The notes beneath the pieces are model-generated. The model made no database searches. It saw only the letters and a list, made by a program, of their open reading frames with translations, and was not told the DNA's origin. A DNA stretch of 64,000 nucleotides from Rubrivivax sp. (GTDB lineage Bacteria; Pseudomonadota; Gammaproteobacteria; Burkholderiales; Burkholderiaceae_C): positions 62,001 to 126,000 of the forward strand of contig JAIXSE010000021.1 of assembly GCA_027484825.1 (NCBI GenBank), in the 5' to 3' direction. The position numbers were made by a program, and so were the translations under genes. Shown piece after piece: positions 30,941-40,997 of this stretch (the stretch's first letter is position 1; every line of letters begins with the position of its first letter).

Positions 30941-33145
30941 ATGAGCACCTTGCCCGGTACCTGCCCAGCCCCGAACGAATATGACGAAGACACCATCGTC
31001 AACCCGTCGGCCAACCCGACGTTTGCCGATGTGCTGACGGCTCGCCTGAGCCGCCGGGTGGCGCTCAAGGGCGGTATCAGCACCACAGCCGCCGCGCTGC
31101 TGGGCGGCTCGATCCTGACGGCCTGCGGCGGTGATGGCGGGGATGACACCCCGGCTCCGGCCCCCGCTCCCGCACCGGCGGCTGCGCCCAAGATCGGCTT
31201 CACCGCCGTGGCCAAGAACAAGAACGACCTGGTGACGGTGGCCGAGGGCTACAACGTCAGCATCCTGCATGCGCTGGGCGACCCCATGCACTATGGCGAC
31301 GAGTCGTGGAAGGACGACGGCAGCGAAACCGCCGACTCCTACAACCGCCGCATCGGTGACGGTCACGACGGCATGTACTACTTCGGGCTGTCGGACACCG
31401 GCACCTACCAGGCGGACCGTTCCGATCGCGGCCTGCTGGCGGTGAACCACGAATATGTCGTGGCCCCCTACGTCCTGCATCCGGCCGGCCGCAGCGCAGG
31501 CGCCACCCGCAATGCGACGGAAGTGGAAAAGGAAATCTACGCCCACGGTGTGAGCATTGTGGAAGTCAAGCGCACCAATGGCGTCACGGCCATGGTTCGC
31601 GGCTCCAGCTACAACCGCCGCGTGACGTCCGCCACCACCATGGATTTCACCGGTCCGGCCCGTGGCCATGCGCTGCTGGCCACCAAGTTCAACCCCGCCG
31701 GCCAGCAGACCCGCGGCACCAACAACAATTGCGCCAACGGCTACACCCCCTGGGGCACCTACCTGACCTGTGAGGAGAACTACCTCAACGTCATCGGCCG
31801 CGCGGCGGGCGACGACGCCCTGCGCAGTGCGAAGGACATCGCCAGCCTGAACCGCTACGGGCTGCCGCAGAACCGCAAGAGCCCCTATCTCTGGGACACC
31901 GCAGGCACCGCAGACCTGTTCGCCCGCTGGAATTCGTCGGTGACCGGCGCCACCAGCGCGGACGACTATCGCAACACCATCAACACCTTCGGCTGGGTGG
32001 TGGAAATCGACCCGTTCGCCCCGACCTCGACGCCGGCCAAGCGCACGGCGCTGGGCCGCTTCAACCACGAAGGGGCCTGGCCGGCTCCCGCCGTCGTGGG
32101 CCAGCCGATCGTCATCTACATGGGTGACGATTCGCGCAACGAGTACATCTACAAGTTCGTGTCCAAGGCCCTGTGGGACGCCGCCGACGTGGGCAAGGGC
32201 ATGGCCGCCGGCGCCAAGTACCTGGACGAGGGCACCCTGTATGTGGCCCGCTTCAATGCGGACGGCAGCGGTGAATGGCTGGAGCTAACCTACGGCAAGA
32301 ACGGCCTGGACGCCACCAATGCGGCCTATCCGTTCGCCGACCAGGGGGACGTGCTGGTCAATGCCCGCCTGGCCGCCGACAAGTTGGGCGCCACCAAGAT
32401 GGACCGTCCGGAATGGGGCTCGGTGCATCCGAGCACCCGTGAGGTCTACATGACCCTCACCAACAACAGCAACCGTGTGGCCACCACCGCCACGCCGACG
32501 GGCAGCCAGCTCAAGCCGGACGCCGCCAACCCGCGCTACTACGAAGACCTCAAGGGCACGACCTCGCAGAAGGGCAACCCCAACGGCCACATCATCCGCT
32601 GGCGCGAGAACGGCACCGACGTGACCAAGCTGAACTGGGACATCTACCTGTTCGGCGCCCAGGCGGACGCCGCCTCGGACGTGAACCTGTCGGGCCTGAC
32701 CGACGTGAACGACTTCTCCAGCCCGGACGGCCTGTACTTCGACAAGCGCGGCATGCTGTGGATCCAGACCGACGACGGTGCCTACACCGACATCACCAAC
32801 TGCATGATGCTGGCCGCTGTGCCGGGAAAGGTGGGGGACGGTGGCGTGGCGGTGGCTGCGGGCGGCACCAGCACCATCAAGGGCGCCAATGCGACTGCCG
32901 ATACCGTGCGCCGTTTCCTGGTCGGTCCGAAGGAATGCGAGATCACCGGCATTGCCATGACGCCTGACAACAAGACGCTGTTCTTCAATGTCCAGCATCC
33001 CGGCGAAGAGACCACGCCCGACTGGGCCGCCGCCACCTTCGGCAGCTACTGGCCGGCCAATCAGGCCGATGCCAATGTGAAGAAGCGCCCGCGCTCGGCC
33101 ACGGTGGTCATCACCAAGAAGGACGGCGGCGACATCGGTCTTTGA
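30941..33145 (+). CDS. phoX: PhoX-type alkaline phosphatase, Tat-exported
   Basis: 734 residues from ATG 30941, preceded by GCGGAGA. The N-terminus carries a twin-arginine signal: LSRRVALKG (R38, R39) followed by a hydrophobic stretch and a possible lipobox LTAC at C62, then an Ala-Pro linker. The body (SDTGTYQADRSDRGLLAVNHEYVV, NNNCANGYTPWGTYLTCEENYLNVIG, DEGTLYVARFNADGSGEWLEL, MTPDNKTLFFNVQHPGE) is of the PhoX/DUF839 family, Ca/Fe-dependent phosphatases that release phosphate from phosphoesters outside the cytoplasm. No convincing pho box was found. A hairpin follows the stop. Confidence 0.88.
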   Translation: MSTLPGTCPAPNEYDEDTIVNPSANPTFADVLTARLSRRVALKGGISTTAAALLGGSILTACGGDGGDDTPAPAPAPAPAAAPKIGFTAVAKNKNDLVTVAEGYNVSILHALGDPMHYGDESWKDDGSETADSYNRRIGDGHDGMYYFGLSDTGTYQADRSDRGLLAVNHEYVVAPYVLHPAGRSAGATRNATEVEKEIYAHGVSIVEVKRTNGVTAMVRGSSYNRRVTSATTMDFTGPARGHALLATKFNPAGQQTRGTNNNCANGYTPWGTYLTCEENYLNVIGRAAGDDALRSAKDIASLNRYGLPQNRKSPYLWDTAGTADLFARWNSSVTGATSADDYRNTINTFGWVVEIDPFAPTSTPAKRTALGRFNHEGAWPAPAVVGQPIVIYMGDDSRNEYIYKFVSKALWDAADVGKGMAAGAKYLDEGTLYVARFNADGSGEWLELTYGKNGLDATNAAYPFADQGDVLVNARLAADKLGATKMDRPEWGSVHPSTREVYMTLTNNSNRVATTATPTGSQLKPDAANPRYYEDLKGTTSQKGNPNGHIIRWRENGTDVTKLNWDIYLFGAQADAASDVNLSGLTDVNDFSSPDGLYFDKRGMLWIQTDDGAYTDITNCMMLAAVPGKVGDGGVAVAAGGTSTIKGANATADTVRRFLVGPKECEITGIAMTPDNKTLFFNVQHPGEETTPDWAAATFGSYWPANQADANVKKRPRSATVVITKKDGGDIGL

Positions 33146-33558
33146 TCGAGCGCAGTGCTTCATTCGATCGGGGCCGCACGCGGTCCTGATCGGCGCCGAT
33201 GCCTGATGACGGGCCAGTGTCTGCGGACGCTGGCCCGTTGTGCCTTGAAGCGGGGGTGGCCGCCCTGATCTGTTGGTTGTCGGGAGACATCCGCGTATGG
33301 ATCCTTCAATCTTGCAGTGGGCATCCCTATTCTTTGTGTGAGTGATCCCCTCATGTGATACATTCGGGTGCATAGATTCGCACAAGACCGTTCTTCCAAG
33401 GTCTTATCTGCAGCCCCGCCGGGTCTTCACAGACCCCTTCGCGAGCGGCTCGCTACAGCTTCACCCCCTGCTGATTGCTCTTGAGTGTGTCTGTCTCCGC
33501 TACCGCCAGGTGGCGCAGCGGAGTGTTCCCATCCATTCCAAATCAATAAGGAAACATC
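33146..33558. other. Intergenic region and cold-shock leader
   Basis: 413 bases without a protein gene. It contains the phoX hairpin and a promoter-like pair TTGTGT (33334-33339) and GATACA (33357-33362) with 17 bases between, implying a leader of about 190 bases before the cold-shock gene. Long structured leaders are typical of cspA-type mRNAs; I did not fold it. No other gene is evident. Confidence 0.5.
33209..33239 (+). terminator. Hairpin after phoX
   Basis: ACGGGCCAGTGT pairs with ACGCTGGCCCGT (one G-U) around a six-base loop about 60 bases after the phoX stop. The T-tract is weak (TTGTGCC), so termination efficiency is uncertain. Confidence 0.5.
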
Positions 33559-33771
33559 ATGACGACTCAACAAGGCACCGTGAAGTGGTTCGACGACGGC
33601 AAGGGCTTCGGTTTCATCACCCCGGCCAATGGCACCAAGGACCTCTTCGCTCACCACAGCGAAATCCGCAACAACGGCGGCTTCCGCACGCTGGCTGAAG
33701 GCGCTACCGTGGAATTCGAAGTCAAGGAAGGCCCCAAGGGCCTGCAGGCGGCCAACATCCGCCAGCTCTGA
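33559..33771 (+). CDS. Cold-shock protein (CspA family)
   Basis: 70 residues with the RNP1 motif KGFGFITP and RNP2-like DLFAHHSEI of the cold-shock OB fold. [15 protein letters not shown] is diagnostic. It binds single-stranded RNA/DNA and acts as an RNA chaperone. The ATG is preceded by AATAAGGAAACATC with AAGGA at a good distance. It is followed 175 bases later by an IF-1 gene. Confidence 0.96.
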   Translation: MTTQQGTVKWFDDGKGFGFITPANGTKDLFAHHSEIRNNGGFRTLAEGATVEFEVKEGPKGLQAANIRQL

Positions 33772-33946
33772 GCCTTCGTCGGCTTCACCGCGTGGGGCGC
33801 GGTTCATCGCCCTGGCATCTGAAACCGCGTTAGACGGTTCCAGCCGATCCAACGTTCATTGAATTGGTCTGTTTTGTTTTGGACGTGCAGCGGAATTCGT
33901 TCCGCAGGCCACTAGACGGACAGGCCCACACCAAAAAAGGACCCCA

Positions 33947-34213
33947 ATGGCAAAAGAAGAGCTGATCGAGATGCGCGGCACCGTGAATGAGGTGCTGCCG
34001 GACTCCCGTTTTCGCGTCAAACTCGAAAACGGTCATGAAGTGATCGCCTATACAGGCGGCAAGATGCGCAAGCATCACATCCGCATCCTGGCGGGAGATG
34101 CCGTGACGCTGGAACTGTCGGTGTATGACCTGTCCAAGGGTCGTATCACCTTCCGTCACCTGGAACGTCGTGGTGGCCCGCCGAGCGGCAATGGTGGTGG
34201 CGCGCGTCACTGA
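33947..34213 (+). CDS. infA: Translation initiation factor IF-1 (paralogue type)
   Basis: 88 residues. [70 protein letters not shown] is a full IF-1 OB fold. It is slightly longer than the usual 72 because of a Gly/Pro-rich tail ([13 protein letters not shown]). Betaproteobacteria often have a second infA beside a cold-shock gene, separate from the ribosomal-protein copy; the surroundings here fit that. A strong terminator follows. Confidence 0.93.
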   Translation: MAKEELIEMRGTVNEVLPDSRFRVKLENGHEVIAYTGGKMRKHHIRILAGDAVTLELSVYDLSKGRITFRHLERRGGPPSGNGGGARH

Positions 34214-34265
34214 CCACGGATGTTGATGGCGGTTCCTGGGTTCACACCCGGCACCGCCCCCAAAG

Positions 34266-34292
34266 AAAAAGCGGCTCATGCCGCTTTTTTTT
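34266..34292 (+). terminator. Intrinsic terminator after infA
   Basis: AAAAAGCGGC-TCAT-GCCGCTTTTTTTT: a stable stem with A-tract and T-tract on either side, usable in both directions. It separates infA from the convergent DUF481 gene. Confidence 0.85.
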
Positions 34293-34327
34293 CGTCCCGA
34301 TGGCTGAGGGGCCCAGGCCCGTGCGCC

Positions 34328-35167
34328 TCAGTCGATCCGGAAGGAGACACCGGTGATGAACAGGGTGTCTCCCTTCTTCAGGCCCGGGCCCGGGTTGCTG
34401 TCATACCGGTGCGACACCGTGGCCGTCAGGCTGAGACGCTTGGTCATGGCCACCGACAAGGCGGTATCGAAGGTGGCCCGAAATTCCCCGCTGTCCCGCA
34501 GGTCCGGCAGGTACGACAGCTTCTGCCGGAAGGTGGTGGTCTCGGAGAATTTGTGGGTGGACTCTTCGGCCAGCAGCACTTCGGTGTTGCTGCGCCGGGT
34601 GCGGTAGCTGCCGTCATCCTGCAGTTCCGGATTCAGGTAGCGCTCCTGGGTGTAGCCCACACCGGCGGAGACATCGAAGGTGAGGTCGTCGCGCCGGATC
34701 AGGTGATAACCCAGGCCGCCGCCCACCGACCCGCGCACGGACAGGTTGGCCGGCTCATCCCGCAGGGCATCGAGCTGACCGAAGCCAAACACCTTGTCGT
34801 TCAGATCGCGCTGGTAGGCGAGCCCGGCTGAGAGGCGCTTTTCCGCTTCCGTTTCCTCGTTGTCTACATACAGGCCGCGCCCGTTGAGGGTGAGCTTGTC
34901 GCTGGTCGTGGCCTTGACGGCTTCGCCGCTGAGATTGACGGTGGTGGAGTTGCTGTTGCCCGACGCCACGCTGGCGCCCGCGGTGAACAGGGCCCGCCAC
35001 TGACCGTCGTTCTTGACGGTGACCTGGGCCCAACTGACCTGTGGGGCCGCGGCGAGGCAGGCGACGGCGAGGCAGGCGGAGGCGAGGCGGGCAGGGGAGA
35101 GGCGGGCAGTGGCGAGGTGCGGGGTGGCGAGGCGGGGGGAGGCGAGCGGCAGGCGCGACGTCTGCAT
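34328..35167 (-). CDS. DUF481 outer-membrane beta-barrel protein
   Basis: 279 residues. From about residue 48 (AQVTVKNDGQWRALFTAGASVASGNSNSTTVNLSGEAVKAT) it matches the YdiY/DUF481 family: salt-induced or poorly characterised outer-membrane proteins. It ends with the final strand GVSFRID. AAGGA precedes the ATG. The signal peptide is unusually long and made of repeated L-A/P-R-L-A units from an imperfect tandem repeat in the DNA. It is transcribed divergently from the betaine transporter operon. Confidence 0.8.
   Translation of the reverse strand: MQTSRLPLASPRLATPHLATARLSPARLASACLAVACLAAAPQVSWAQVTVKNDGQWRALFTAGASVASGNSNSTTVNLSGEAVKATTSDKLTLNGRGLYVDNEETEAEKRLSAGLAYQRDLNDKVFGFGQLDALRDEPANLSVRGSVGGGLGYHLIRRDDLTFDVSAGVGYTQERYLNPELQDDGSYRTRRSNTEVLLAEESTHKFSETTTFRQKLSYLPDLRDSGEFRATFDTALSVAMTKRLSLTATVSHRYDSNPGPGLKKGDTLFITGVSFRID
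35053..35152. repeat. Imperfect minisatellite in the DUF481 signal-peptide coding region
   Basis: Degenerate GGCGAGGC-type units repeat through about 100 bases and encode LASP/LATP/LATA-like steps in the leader. The hydrophobic character of a signal peptide is kept. Confidence 0.65.
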
Positions 35168-35695
35168 GGTGAATCCTTGCGTGAGTGAGAACGCGGCCTT
35201 TTGGCAAGCTCCGCTCCCGCGGTGCGCACAAAGACCTCGCAGCCGGACGCGTACGGGGCCTGTGTTAAGGTGTCGACATGCAAGCGGCTCATGCTGCCTT
35301 GCAAAACCCTCGCACCGTTCGCATCCCTTGTGTGCGGTCTTCGTCCGGTTTTGTCCCGTCTTTGTCCTGAGCGGTCAGACGGCGCATCGAATCCGGGCAC
35401 GGTGCAGGAACTCCCGCCGCCGGGCCCTGAGGTCCGGCACCTCCAGCCGGCCCATGGCCGGCCCCATGCCACGCCAGGCTCCTCCAGTCCGCGCCCCTTG
35501 ACCAGGCCCGCTGGCTGCACCGTGAGCCCCGGCGGGTGCTGGTTTCAGTGAGATGGGGTCAGTGCCCGTCGGCCGCCGTTGAGGCCGCTGGACGCCGCTG
35601 TGCGCCCGACAAAGTGACTCCCTGACGGATGGCGTGATCGCTGCCGCGCTGCGTGCGCCGGCACGGATTCATCCCGCACAGAAGGAGTTTTGGCC
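35168..35695. other. Divergent intergenic region upstream of the betaine transporter
   Basis: 528 bases between the DUF481 and ATP-binding genes. Short open frames exist but have no recognisable protein character or ribosome site. A ribosome site AGGAG lies at its end for the transporter. No promoter could be chosen with confidence; osmotic control would be expected of such a system but no site for it is recognised. Confidence 0.5.
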
Positions 35696-36982
35696 ATGGC
35701 GACAGGCATACTCATCGATCACGTATTCAAGGTCTTCGGCGACGCGCCGGAGCAGGCGGTGGCACTGGCCCGGGAGGGCCTGACCAAACAGGAGATCCTG
35801 GCCCGCACAGGTCAATCCATCGGGGTGTTTGACGCCAGCTTCGAGATTCAGGCGGGAGAGATCTTCGTGATCATGGGGTTGTCGGGGTCCGGCAAGTCAA
35901 CGCTGGTGCGGCTGCTCAACCGCCTGATCGAGCCCAGCGCCGGACGCATCGTGATCAACGGGCAGGACATCAACACCCACTCCCCCCGGCAGCTTCGGGC
36001 GCTGCGACGCAAGGACATCAGCATGGTGTTCCAGTCCTTTGCGCTGATGCCGCACATGACGGTGCGGGACAACACCGCCTTCGGGCTGGAGCTGGCCGGC
36101 GCCGACCGCCAGCATCGTCTGGCGCAGGCCGATCTGGCCCTGGCGCAGGTGGGTCTAGCTGGCTGGGGTCACAAGTACCCCGACGAACTCTCCGGCGGCA
36201 TGCAGCAGCGGGTGGGGCTGGCGCGGGCGCTGGCGTCGGACCCCTCCATCCTGTTGATGGACGAGGCCTTCTCCGCGCTCGATCCCATCATCCGCACCGA
36301 GATGCAGTCGGAACTGCTCCGGCTGCAGCAGGTCAAGCGCCGCACCATCGTCTTCATCTCGCATGACCTGGACGAGGCCATGCGCATCGGCGACCGCATC
36401 GCCATCATGAAGGACGGGCAGGTGGTGCAGGTGGGAACGCCGGATGAGATTCTGCGCAGCCCCGCCGACGATTTTGTGCGCAGCTTCATCCGGGGTGTGG
36501 ATACGGCGGCCGTGTTCAAGGCGGCCGACATTGCCCGGCAGCCGCTCACGCTGGTGGCCGAGCACAGCACCCGCGGTGCCCGCGCCGGGCTCAAGACGCT
36601 GGAGGACCAGGACCGGGAGTTCGCGCATGTGGTCAGCCCGTCCCGGCACTATCTCGGCACTGTCTCCGCCGACAGCCTGCGCGCCGCGCTCGACGGCCAT
36701 GTCGGGCCGCTGGGCTTGCAGCATGCGTTCATCGAGGGCCTGACGCCGATTCCGTCCGAGGCACCGGTGGCCGAGCTGTTCGGGCAGGTGGCGCAGGCAC
36801 CCTGCGGAGTGCCGGTGGTGGATACGGACGGACGATTCCGCGGGGCCATCTCGAGGACCACGCTGCTGAAGTTCCTGGACCGGGACACCCCTCCGATCGA
36901 GCCGCCAACGCGCACGGATGCCGGCGAGCCGGCCCCGATGGCGCTTTCCGCCGCCTCGGCCACAGCCGCCGTTCACCATTGA
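35696..36982 (+). CDS. proV: Glycine betaine/proline ABC transporter ATP-binding subunit
   Basis: 428 residues from ATG 35696 (AGGAG eight bases upstream; a TTG two codons earlier is also open). It has Walker [10 protein letters not shown] at 61-69, signature LSGGMQQR at about 164-171 and Walker [13 protein letters not shown] at about 185-196. The N-terminal insertion with [20 protein letters not shown] and the C-terminal CBS-like pair ([25 protein letters not shown]..; [23 protein letters not shown]) are typical of ProV/OpuAA. The CBS part may sense ionic strength. It is followed 16 bases later by the fused permease/binding protein. Confidence 0.93.
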   Translation: MATGILIDHVFKVFGDAPEQAVALAREGLTKQEILARTGQSIGVFDASFEIQAGEIFVIMGLSGSGKSTLVRLLNRLIEPSAGRIVINGQDINTHSPRQLRALRRKDISMVFQSFALMPHMTVRDNTAFGLELAGADRQHRLAQADLALAQVGLAGWGHKYPDELSGGMQQRVGLARALASDPSILLMDEAFSALDPIIRTEMQSELLRLQQVKRRTIVFISHDLDEAMRIGDRIAIMKDGQVVQVGTPDEILRSPADDFVRSFIRGVDTAAVFKAADIARQPLTLVAEHSTRGARAGLKTLEDQDREFAHVVSPSRHYLGTVSADSLRAALDGHVGPLGLQHAFIEGLTPIPSEAPVAELFGQVAQAPCGVPVVDTDGRFRGAISRTTLLKFLDRDTPPIEPPTRTDAGEPAPMALSAASATAAVHH

Positions 36983-36998
36983 TCGCCAAGGAGGTCTG

Positions 36999-39278
36999 AT
37001 GCATTCCACCGTTCTCACTGCCTGGGCCGCCCAGCCTGCTTCGGCCGCTGCAGTCGCTTCAACCGCTTCGGCAGCTTCGGCCATTTCAGCACGTGCGTCG
37101 GCTTCTGTGCCTGCGCCCGCGGCGCTCGACCCCTGGGAGGCGATCTCCCAGGCGCCGGACCCATCCGCCACCGCTGCCTGGCTGGACTCGCCAGCGCAGG
37201 CGGCCGCCGCTGCAGACCCTCACACCGCAGCCGCCGCCGGCCATGGCCTGGCGGACACCCTGCAGCAGCTGTTCAGCGGCTCGCTGCCCATCGAGGCCTG
37301 GATCAACACCGGCCTGGGCTGGGCCGTCGCGCATGGGCGTCCGTACTTCCAGACGCTGCGCCTGCCCATCGACGCGACGCTCGACGCGGTGCAGGGACTG
37401 CTGACGTTTCTGCCCCCGATGGCCATGATCGCGCTCATCGGACTGCTGGCCTGGCAGTTCGTGGGGCGCCGGCTGGCCATCGGCACCGTCATCGCCCTGG
37501 CCCTGGTCGCGATGCTGGGCATCTGGCCGGAGGCGATGGTGACGTTGTCGCTGGTGCTCACCTCCCTGGTTTTCTGTCTGCTGGTGGGCCTTCCACTGGG
37601 CGTGTTGCTGGCCAGCAGCGAACGGGCGGAGCGGCTGATGCGACCGGTGCTGGATGCCATGCAGACGACACCGGCATTCGTCTATCTGGTGCCGGTGGTG
37701 ATGCTGTTTGGCATCGGCAACGTGCCCGGTGTCATCGTCACGATTGTGTTTGCCCTGGCGCCGCTGGCACGGCTGACCAATCTGGGCTTGCGGCAGGTGC
37801 GGTCCGATCTGGTCGAGGCGGCCCGCGCCTACGGTGCGTCGCCGTGGCAGATGCTGTGGAAGGTCAAACTGCCGCTGGCCATGCCGTCCATCATGGCCGG
37901 CATCAATCAGGCGCTGATGCTGTCGCTGTCGATGGTGGTCATCGCGTCGATGATTGCGGTGGGGGGCCTTGGGCAGATGGTGCTGCGCGGCATTGGCCGT
38001 CTGGATATGGGGCTGGCCACGGTGGGCGGCATTGGCATCGTGATCCTGGCCATTACGCTGGATCGGCTCACCCAGGCGCTGGGCCAGCCGGCACGCGCGG
38101 CCGGTCGGCATTGGTGGCAGCGCGGGCCGATCGGGCTGGTCCGCGCCGGCCTGAAGCTCTTGCTGCCGGTCACGCTGGTGGGCGCCAGTGCCATCGCCGC
38201 AGCGCAGGCACCGTCGGCGCCCCAGACGCCCCAGACGCCCCGAACGCCCCTGACGCCGGCCCAAGTACAAACGCAGACCCAGACCGGCGCAATCGCCGGA
38301 CCTGCAAGCAAGGCAGAGGCGCCTGCATCGACGCTGCCCGGCAAAGGCATCACCGTTCAACCGCTCAAAAGCTCACTGGCCGAGGAAGCCTTCCAGACGC
38401 TGCTGGTCTCCCGTGCGCTGGAGAAGCTGGGCTACACCGTGCTGCCGATGAAGGATCTGGAGCCCGCCACCGAGCATCTGGCGATTGCCAACGGCGACGC
38501 CACCTTCATGGCCAGTCACTGGCGCCTGCTGCATCAAGACTTCTACCGCAACAGCGGAGGCGATGCGCGACTGGTGCGCTTCGGCCCCTATGCACAAGGC
38601 GCGGTCCAGGGCTACCTGATCGACCGCAAGACGGCCCAGGCCCACCACATCACCCGTCTGGACCAGCTTCGTGACCCGGCCATCGCCCGCCTGTTCGACA
38701 CCGACGGCGACGGCCGCGCCGACCTGACCGGCTGCAATCCCGGCTGGGGTTGCGAGGGCGCCATCGAGCATCATCTGGATGCCTACCAACTTCGCAGCAC
38801 GGTGACCCATCGCCAGGGCAGCTACACCGCCTTGATGGCCGACACCCTTTCGCGCTTCAAGCAGGGCAAGCCCATCCTCTACTACACCTGGACGCCGTAC
38901 TGGGTCAGTGCGGTGCTCAGGCCGGGGGCGGAGGTGGTGTGGCTGCAGGTGCCGTTCTCCGCGGCCAAGGACGGCACGACGGACACGCAGCAAGCCAACG
39001 GCAAGAACTACGGCTTTGCCGCGGACCAGCAGGAGATCGTCGCCAACCGCGACTTCATCCAGCGCAACCCGGCCGCGGCGACACTGTTCGAGGTGATGCG
39101 TCTGCCGATCTCCGACATCAATGCGCAGAACCTGCGGATGAATGAAGGGGCCGCATCGGAGCGTGACATCGCACGCCACACGGACGGCTGGATTCGTGTC
39201 CATCAAGCCCTGTTTGACAGCTGGCTTGCGCAGGCGCGGCGCAGCGCGGCCGCCCCCGCCTTGCCGGCTCAGCGCTGA
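36999..39278 (+). CDS. Fused betaine ABC permease and substrate-binding protein (ProW-ProX)
   Basis: 759 residues from ATG 36999 with GGAGG just upstream. Residues ~1-130 are Ala-rich, ending in the ProW-like [16 protein letters not shown]. The permease domain at ~133-360 ([65 protein letters not shown]) is the conserved ProW coupling region. A Pro/Thr/Gln-rich linker at ~395-445 leads to a ProX-type binding domain (~447-745: [52 protein letters not shown]). The membrane topology must place the C-terminal binding domain outside. The 3' end overlaps the convergent regulator gene by ten bases. Confidence 0.88.
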   Translation: MHSTVLTAWAAQPASAAAVASTASAASAISARASASVPAPAALDPWEAISQAPDPSATAAWLDSPAQAAAAADPHTAAAAGHGLADTLQQLFSGSLPIEAWINTGLGWAVAHGRPYFQTLRLPIDATLDAVQGLLTFLPPMAMIALIGLLAWQFVGRRLAIGTVIALALVAMLGIWPEAMVTLSLVLTSLVFCLLVGLPLGVLLASSERAERLMRPVLDAMQTTPAFVYLVPVVMLFGIGNVPGVIVTIVFALAPLARLTNLGLRQVRSDLVEAARAYGASPWQMLWKVKLPLAMPSIMAGINQALMLSLSMVVIASMIAVGGLGQMVLRGIGRLDMGLATVGGIGIVILAITLDRLTQALGQPARAAGRHWWQRGPIGLVRAGLKLLLPVTLVGASAIAAAQAPSAPQTPQTPRTPLTPAQVQTQTQTGAIAGPASKAEAPASTLPGKGITVQPLKSSLAEEAFQTLLVSRALEKLGYTVLPMKDLEPATEHLAIANGDATFMASHWRLLHQDFYRNSGGDARLVRFGPYAQGAVQGYLIDRKTAQAHHITRLDQLRDPAIARLFDTDGDGRADLTGCNPGWGCEGAIEHHLDAYQLRSTVTHRQGSYTALMADTLSRFKQGKPILYYTWTPYWVSAVLRPGAEVVWLQVPFSAAKDGTTDTQQANGKNYGFAADQQEIVANRDFIQRNPAAATLFEVMRLPISDINAQNLRMNEGAASERDIARHTDGWIRVHQALFDSWLAQARRSAAAPALPAQR

Positions 39279-40060
39279 CCGCCGTCCTCCAGCTTGCGGG
39301 CATACACCGCCAGCACAATGCGCTCGGAGTGGACCAGGTATTCGTTCAGCCGCGCCGAGGCCTTGGCGAAGTCTCCGGCCTCGGCCAGATCCAGAATCTC
39401 CCGGTTCATGTCTACATAGGGCGCATGCAGGAATTCCGCATCCCGCAGCAGCCCGAAGGCCAGCCGCAGTTCCGCCAGCACCTGCGCGAACAGTGTGTTG
39501 AGCCGTTCACTGTCGGCCAGTTCCACGATGCCCATGTGGAAGGCCATGTTGGCGGTGCCCACGGCCACCCAGTCGGCCCGGTCCCGGGCTTGGAGCGCCT
39601 GCTCCACCGCCTGGCGCATGTGCTTTTTCGCCGGATGCCGCGGGTAGGCCTGCGCCAGCGCCTGGCATTCGATCAAGCGCCGTACGCGGTAGATGTCGAT
39701 GATGGCGGCCATGCTGGGCACCGACACAAACACCCCGCGATTGGGTTCATGCCGCAGCAGGCCGTCCTTGGTGAGCCCCCGGAACACCTCCCGCAGCGTG
39801 TTGCGGGAGATGCCCAGTTGCTCCGCCAGCGCCTGCTCTGACAGGCGTTGACCGGGCGCGAATGCGCCGGCCGTGAGCATCTGGCGAAGCTGCTCGGACA
39901 CCCGGTCGGTCAGAGGCTGGGTGCCTGGCGGCGGGGCGGCGTCCGTGGCCACAGCAATGGCGTGGGCGGCTGCAGGGGCCGCGGGGGCAGTGGGGGCAGT
40001 GGGGGCTGGCGAGGGCGCGGGGCGCGCAGGGGCTGAGCGACGGGATTTTGGCGTGGGCAT
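39269..40060 (-). CDS. GntR-family (FCD/FadR-like) transcriptional regulator
   Basis: 263 residues. After an Ala/Pro-rich N-terminus of about 50 residues, a winged helix ([60 protein letters not shown]) leads to an FCD ligand domain ([17 protein letters not shown]..; D..FH at about 160; [22 protein letters not shown]). It is transcribed divergently from the 5-oxoproline operon, with a perfect palindrome between them, so it probably represses that operon until its ligand appears. The start is uncertain. Confidence 0.88.
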   Translation of the reverse strand: MPTPKSRRSAPARPAPSPAPTAPTAPAAPAAAHAIAVATDAAPPPGTQPLTDRVSEQLRQMLTAGAFAPGQRLSEQALAEQLGISRNTLREVFRGLTKDGLLRHEPNRGVFVSVPSMAAIIDIYRVRRLIECQALAQAYPRHPAKKHMRQAVEQALQARDRADWVAVGTANMAFHMGIVELADSERLNTLFAQVLAELRLAFGLLRDAEFLHAPYVDMNREILDLAEAGDFAKASARLNEYLVHSERIVLAVYARKLEDGGQR

Positions 40061-40154
40061 GGCGGTCGCATTCTCCCTGCCGCGCGCACCGTTTGTCGAT
40101 CAGTCCTGCGGGTTTGCACCAAGGCGTGGATGAGTTTGATGGGGCAGTATGACG

Positions 40155-40173
40155 TGGATTGTTCAACAATCCA
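40155..40173. promoter_or_regulatory. Palindromic GntR-type operator
   Basis: TGGATTGTT-C-AACAATCCA is a perfect 9-1-9 palindrome of the T-x-G-T-x-x-A-C-x-A kind bound by FCD-type GntR regulators. It lies 95 bases before the regulator's start and 62 bases before the first transporter gene of the 5-oxoproline operon. Confidence 0.75.
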
Positions 40174-40234
40174 TTTGGATTGCCCTTCATTCGGGTCCGC
40201 GAGGACCCCGCCCAACGGCAGGAGCGCAGACATC

Positions 40235-40996
40235 ATGACCCCCGATCCCTCCCTCTGGCCCCTGCTCGGGGTGGCCGTGATCATCCTGGGCTTTGTGCTG
40301 CGCTTCAATCCGCTGGTGGTGGTGGCGCTCACCGCTGTTGTGACCGCGGTCGCGGCCGGGTTTCCGGTGCAGAAGGTGCTGGCCACGCTGGGCACCGGCT
40401 TCATCAAGACGCGCAACCTGCCGCTGATCCTGCTCTTGCCGCTGGCCGTGATCGGCCTGCTGGAGCGGCATGGACTGCGGCAACATGCGCAGCAGTGGAT
40501 TGCACGCTTCCAGTCGGCCACGGCCGGGCGCCTGCTCATCGTCTACCTGGCCGCCCGGCAGTTGACCGCAGCCATCGGCCTGACCAGCCTGGGTGGGCAT
40601 CCGCAGATGGTGCGGCCGCTGCTGGCCCCGATGGCGGAGGGCGCGACCGAAGCGCGCCTGGGGCCGCTGCCCGATCGCATCCGCCACCGCCTGCGCGCCT
40701 ATGCCGCCGCCACCGACAACGTCGGGCTCTTTTTCGGGGAAGACATCTTCGTGGCCTTCGGCGCCGTGGTGCTGATGACCACCTTTCTTCATGAGGCCGG
40801 CATCGACGTGGAGCCCCTCCATGTGGCGCTGTGGGGTCTGCCGACCGGCATCTCGGCCTTCCTGATCCATGCCTGGCGTCTGCGCCGGCTGGATGCGTCC
40901 CTCAAGCGCGAATTGGACCAGCCGCGGCCAGCGGTGGAGACGGCAGCCTCCGGCAGCTCGGCCGGCATCGTGATCCCCGGCAGCAAGGAGTCCTGA
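40235..40996 (+). CDS. 5-oxoproline transporter, DUF969 subunit
   Basis: 253 residues from ATG 40235 (GGAG upstream at 40220-40223). About six hydrophobic segments with VVVVALTAVVTAVAAGFPVQKVLATLGTGFIKTRNLPLILLLPLAVIGLLERHGLRQHAQQWI. DUF969 proteins occur next to DUF979 and 5-oxoprolinase genes and are regarded as subunits of a 5-oxoproline uptake system. The stop is two bases before the DUF979 start. Confidence 0.85.
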   Translation: MTPDPSLWPLLGVAVIILGFVLRFNPLVVVALTAVVTAVAAGFPVQKVLATLGTGFIKTRNLPLILLLPLAVIGLLERHGLRQHAQQWIARFQSATAGRLLIVYLAARQLTAAIGLTSLGGHPQMVRPLLAPMAEGATEARLGPLPDRIRHRLRAYAAATDNVGLFFGEDIFVAFGAVVLMTTFLHEAGIDVEPLHVALWGLPTGISAFLIHAWRLRRLDASLKRELDQPRPAVETAASGSSAGIVIPGSKES

Positions 40997-40997
40997 C

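Noticed and set aside
37086-38360. Long antisense frame opposite the betaine permease fusion
   Set aside because: Low-complexity His/Gln/Arg composition and no motifs; the plus strand encodes a recognisable ProW domain.
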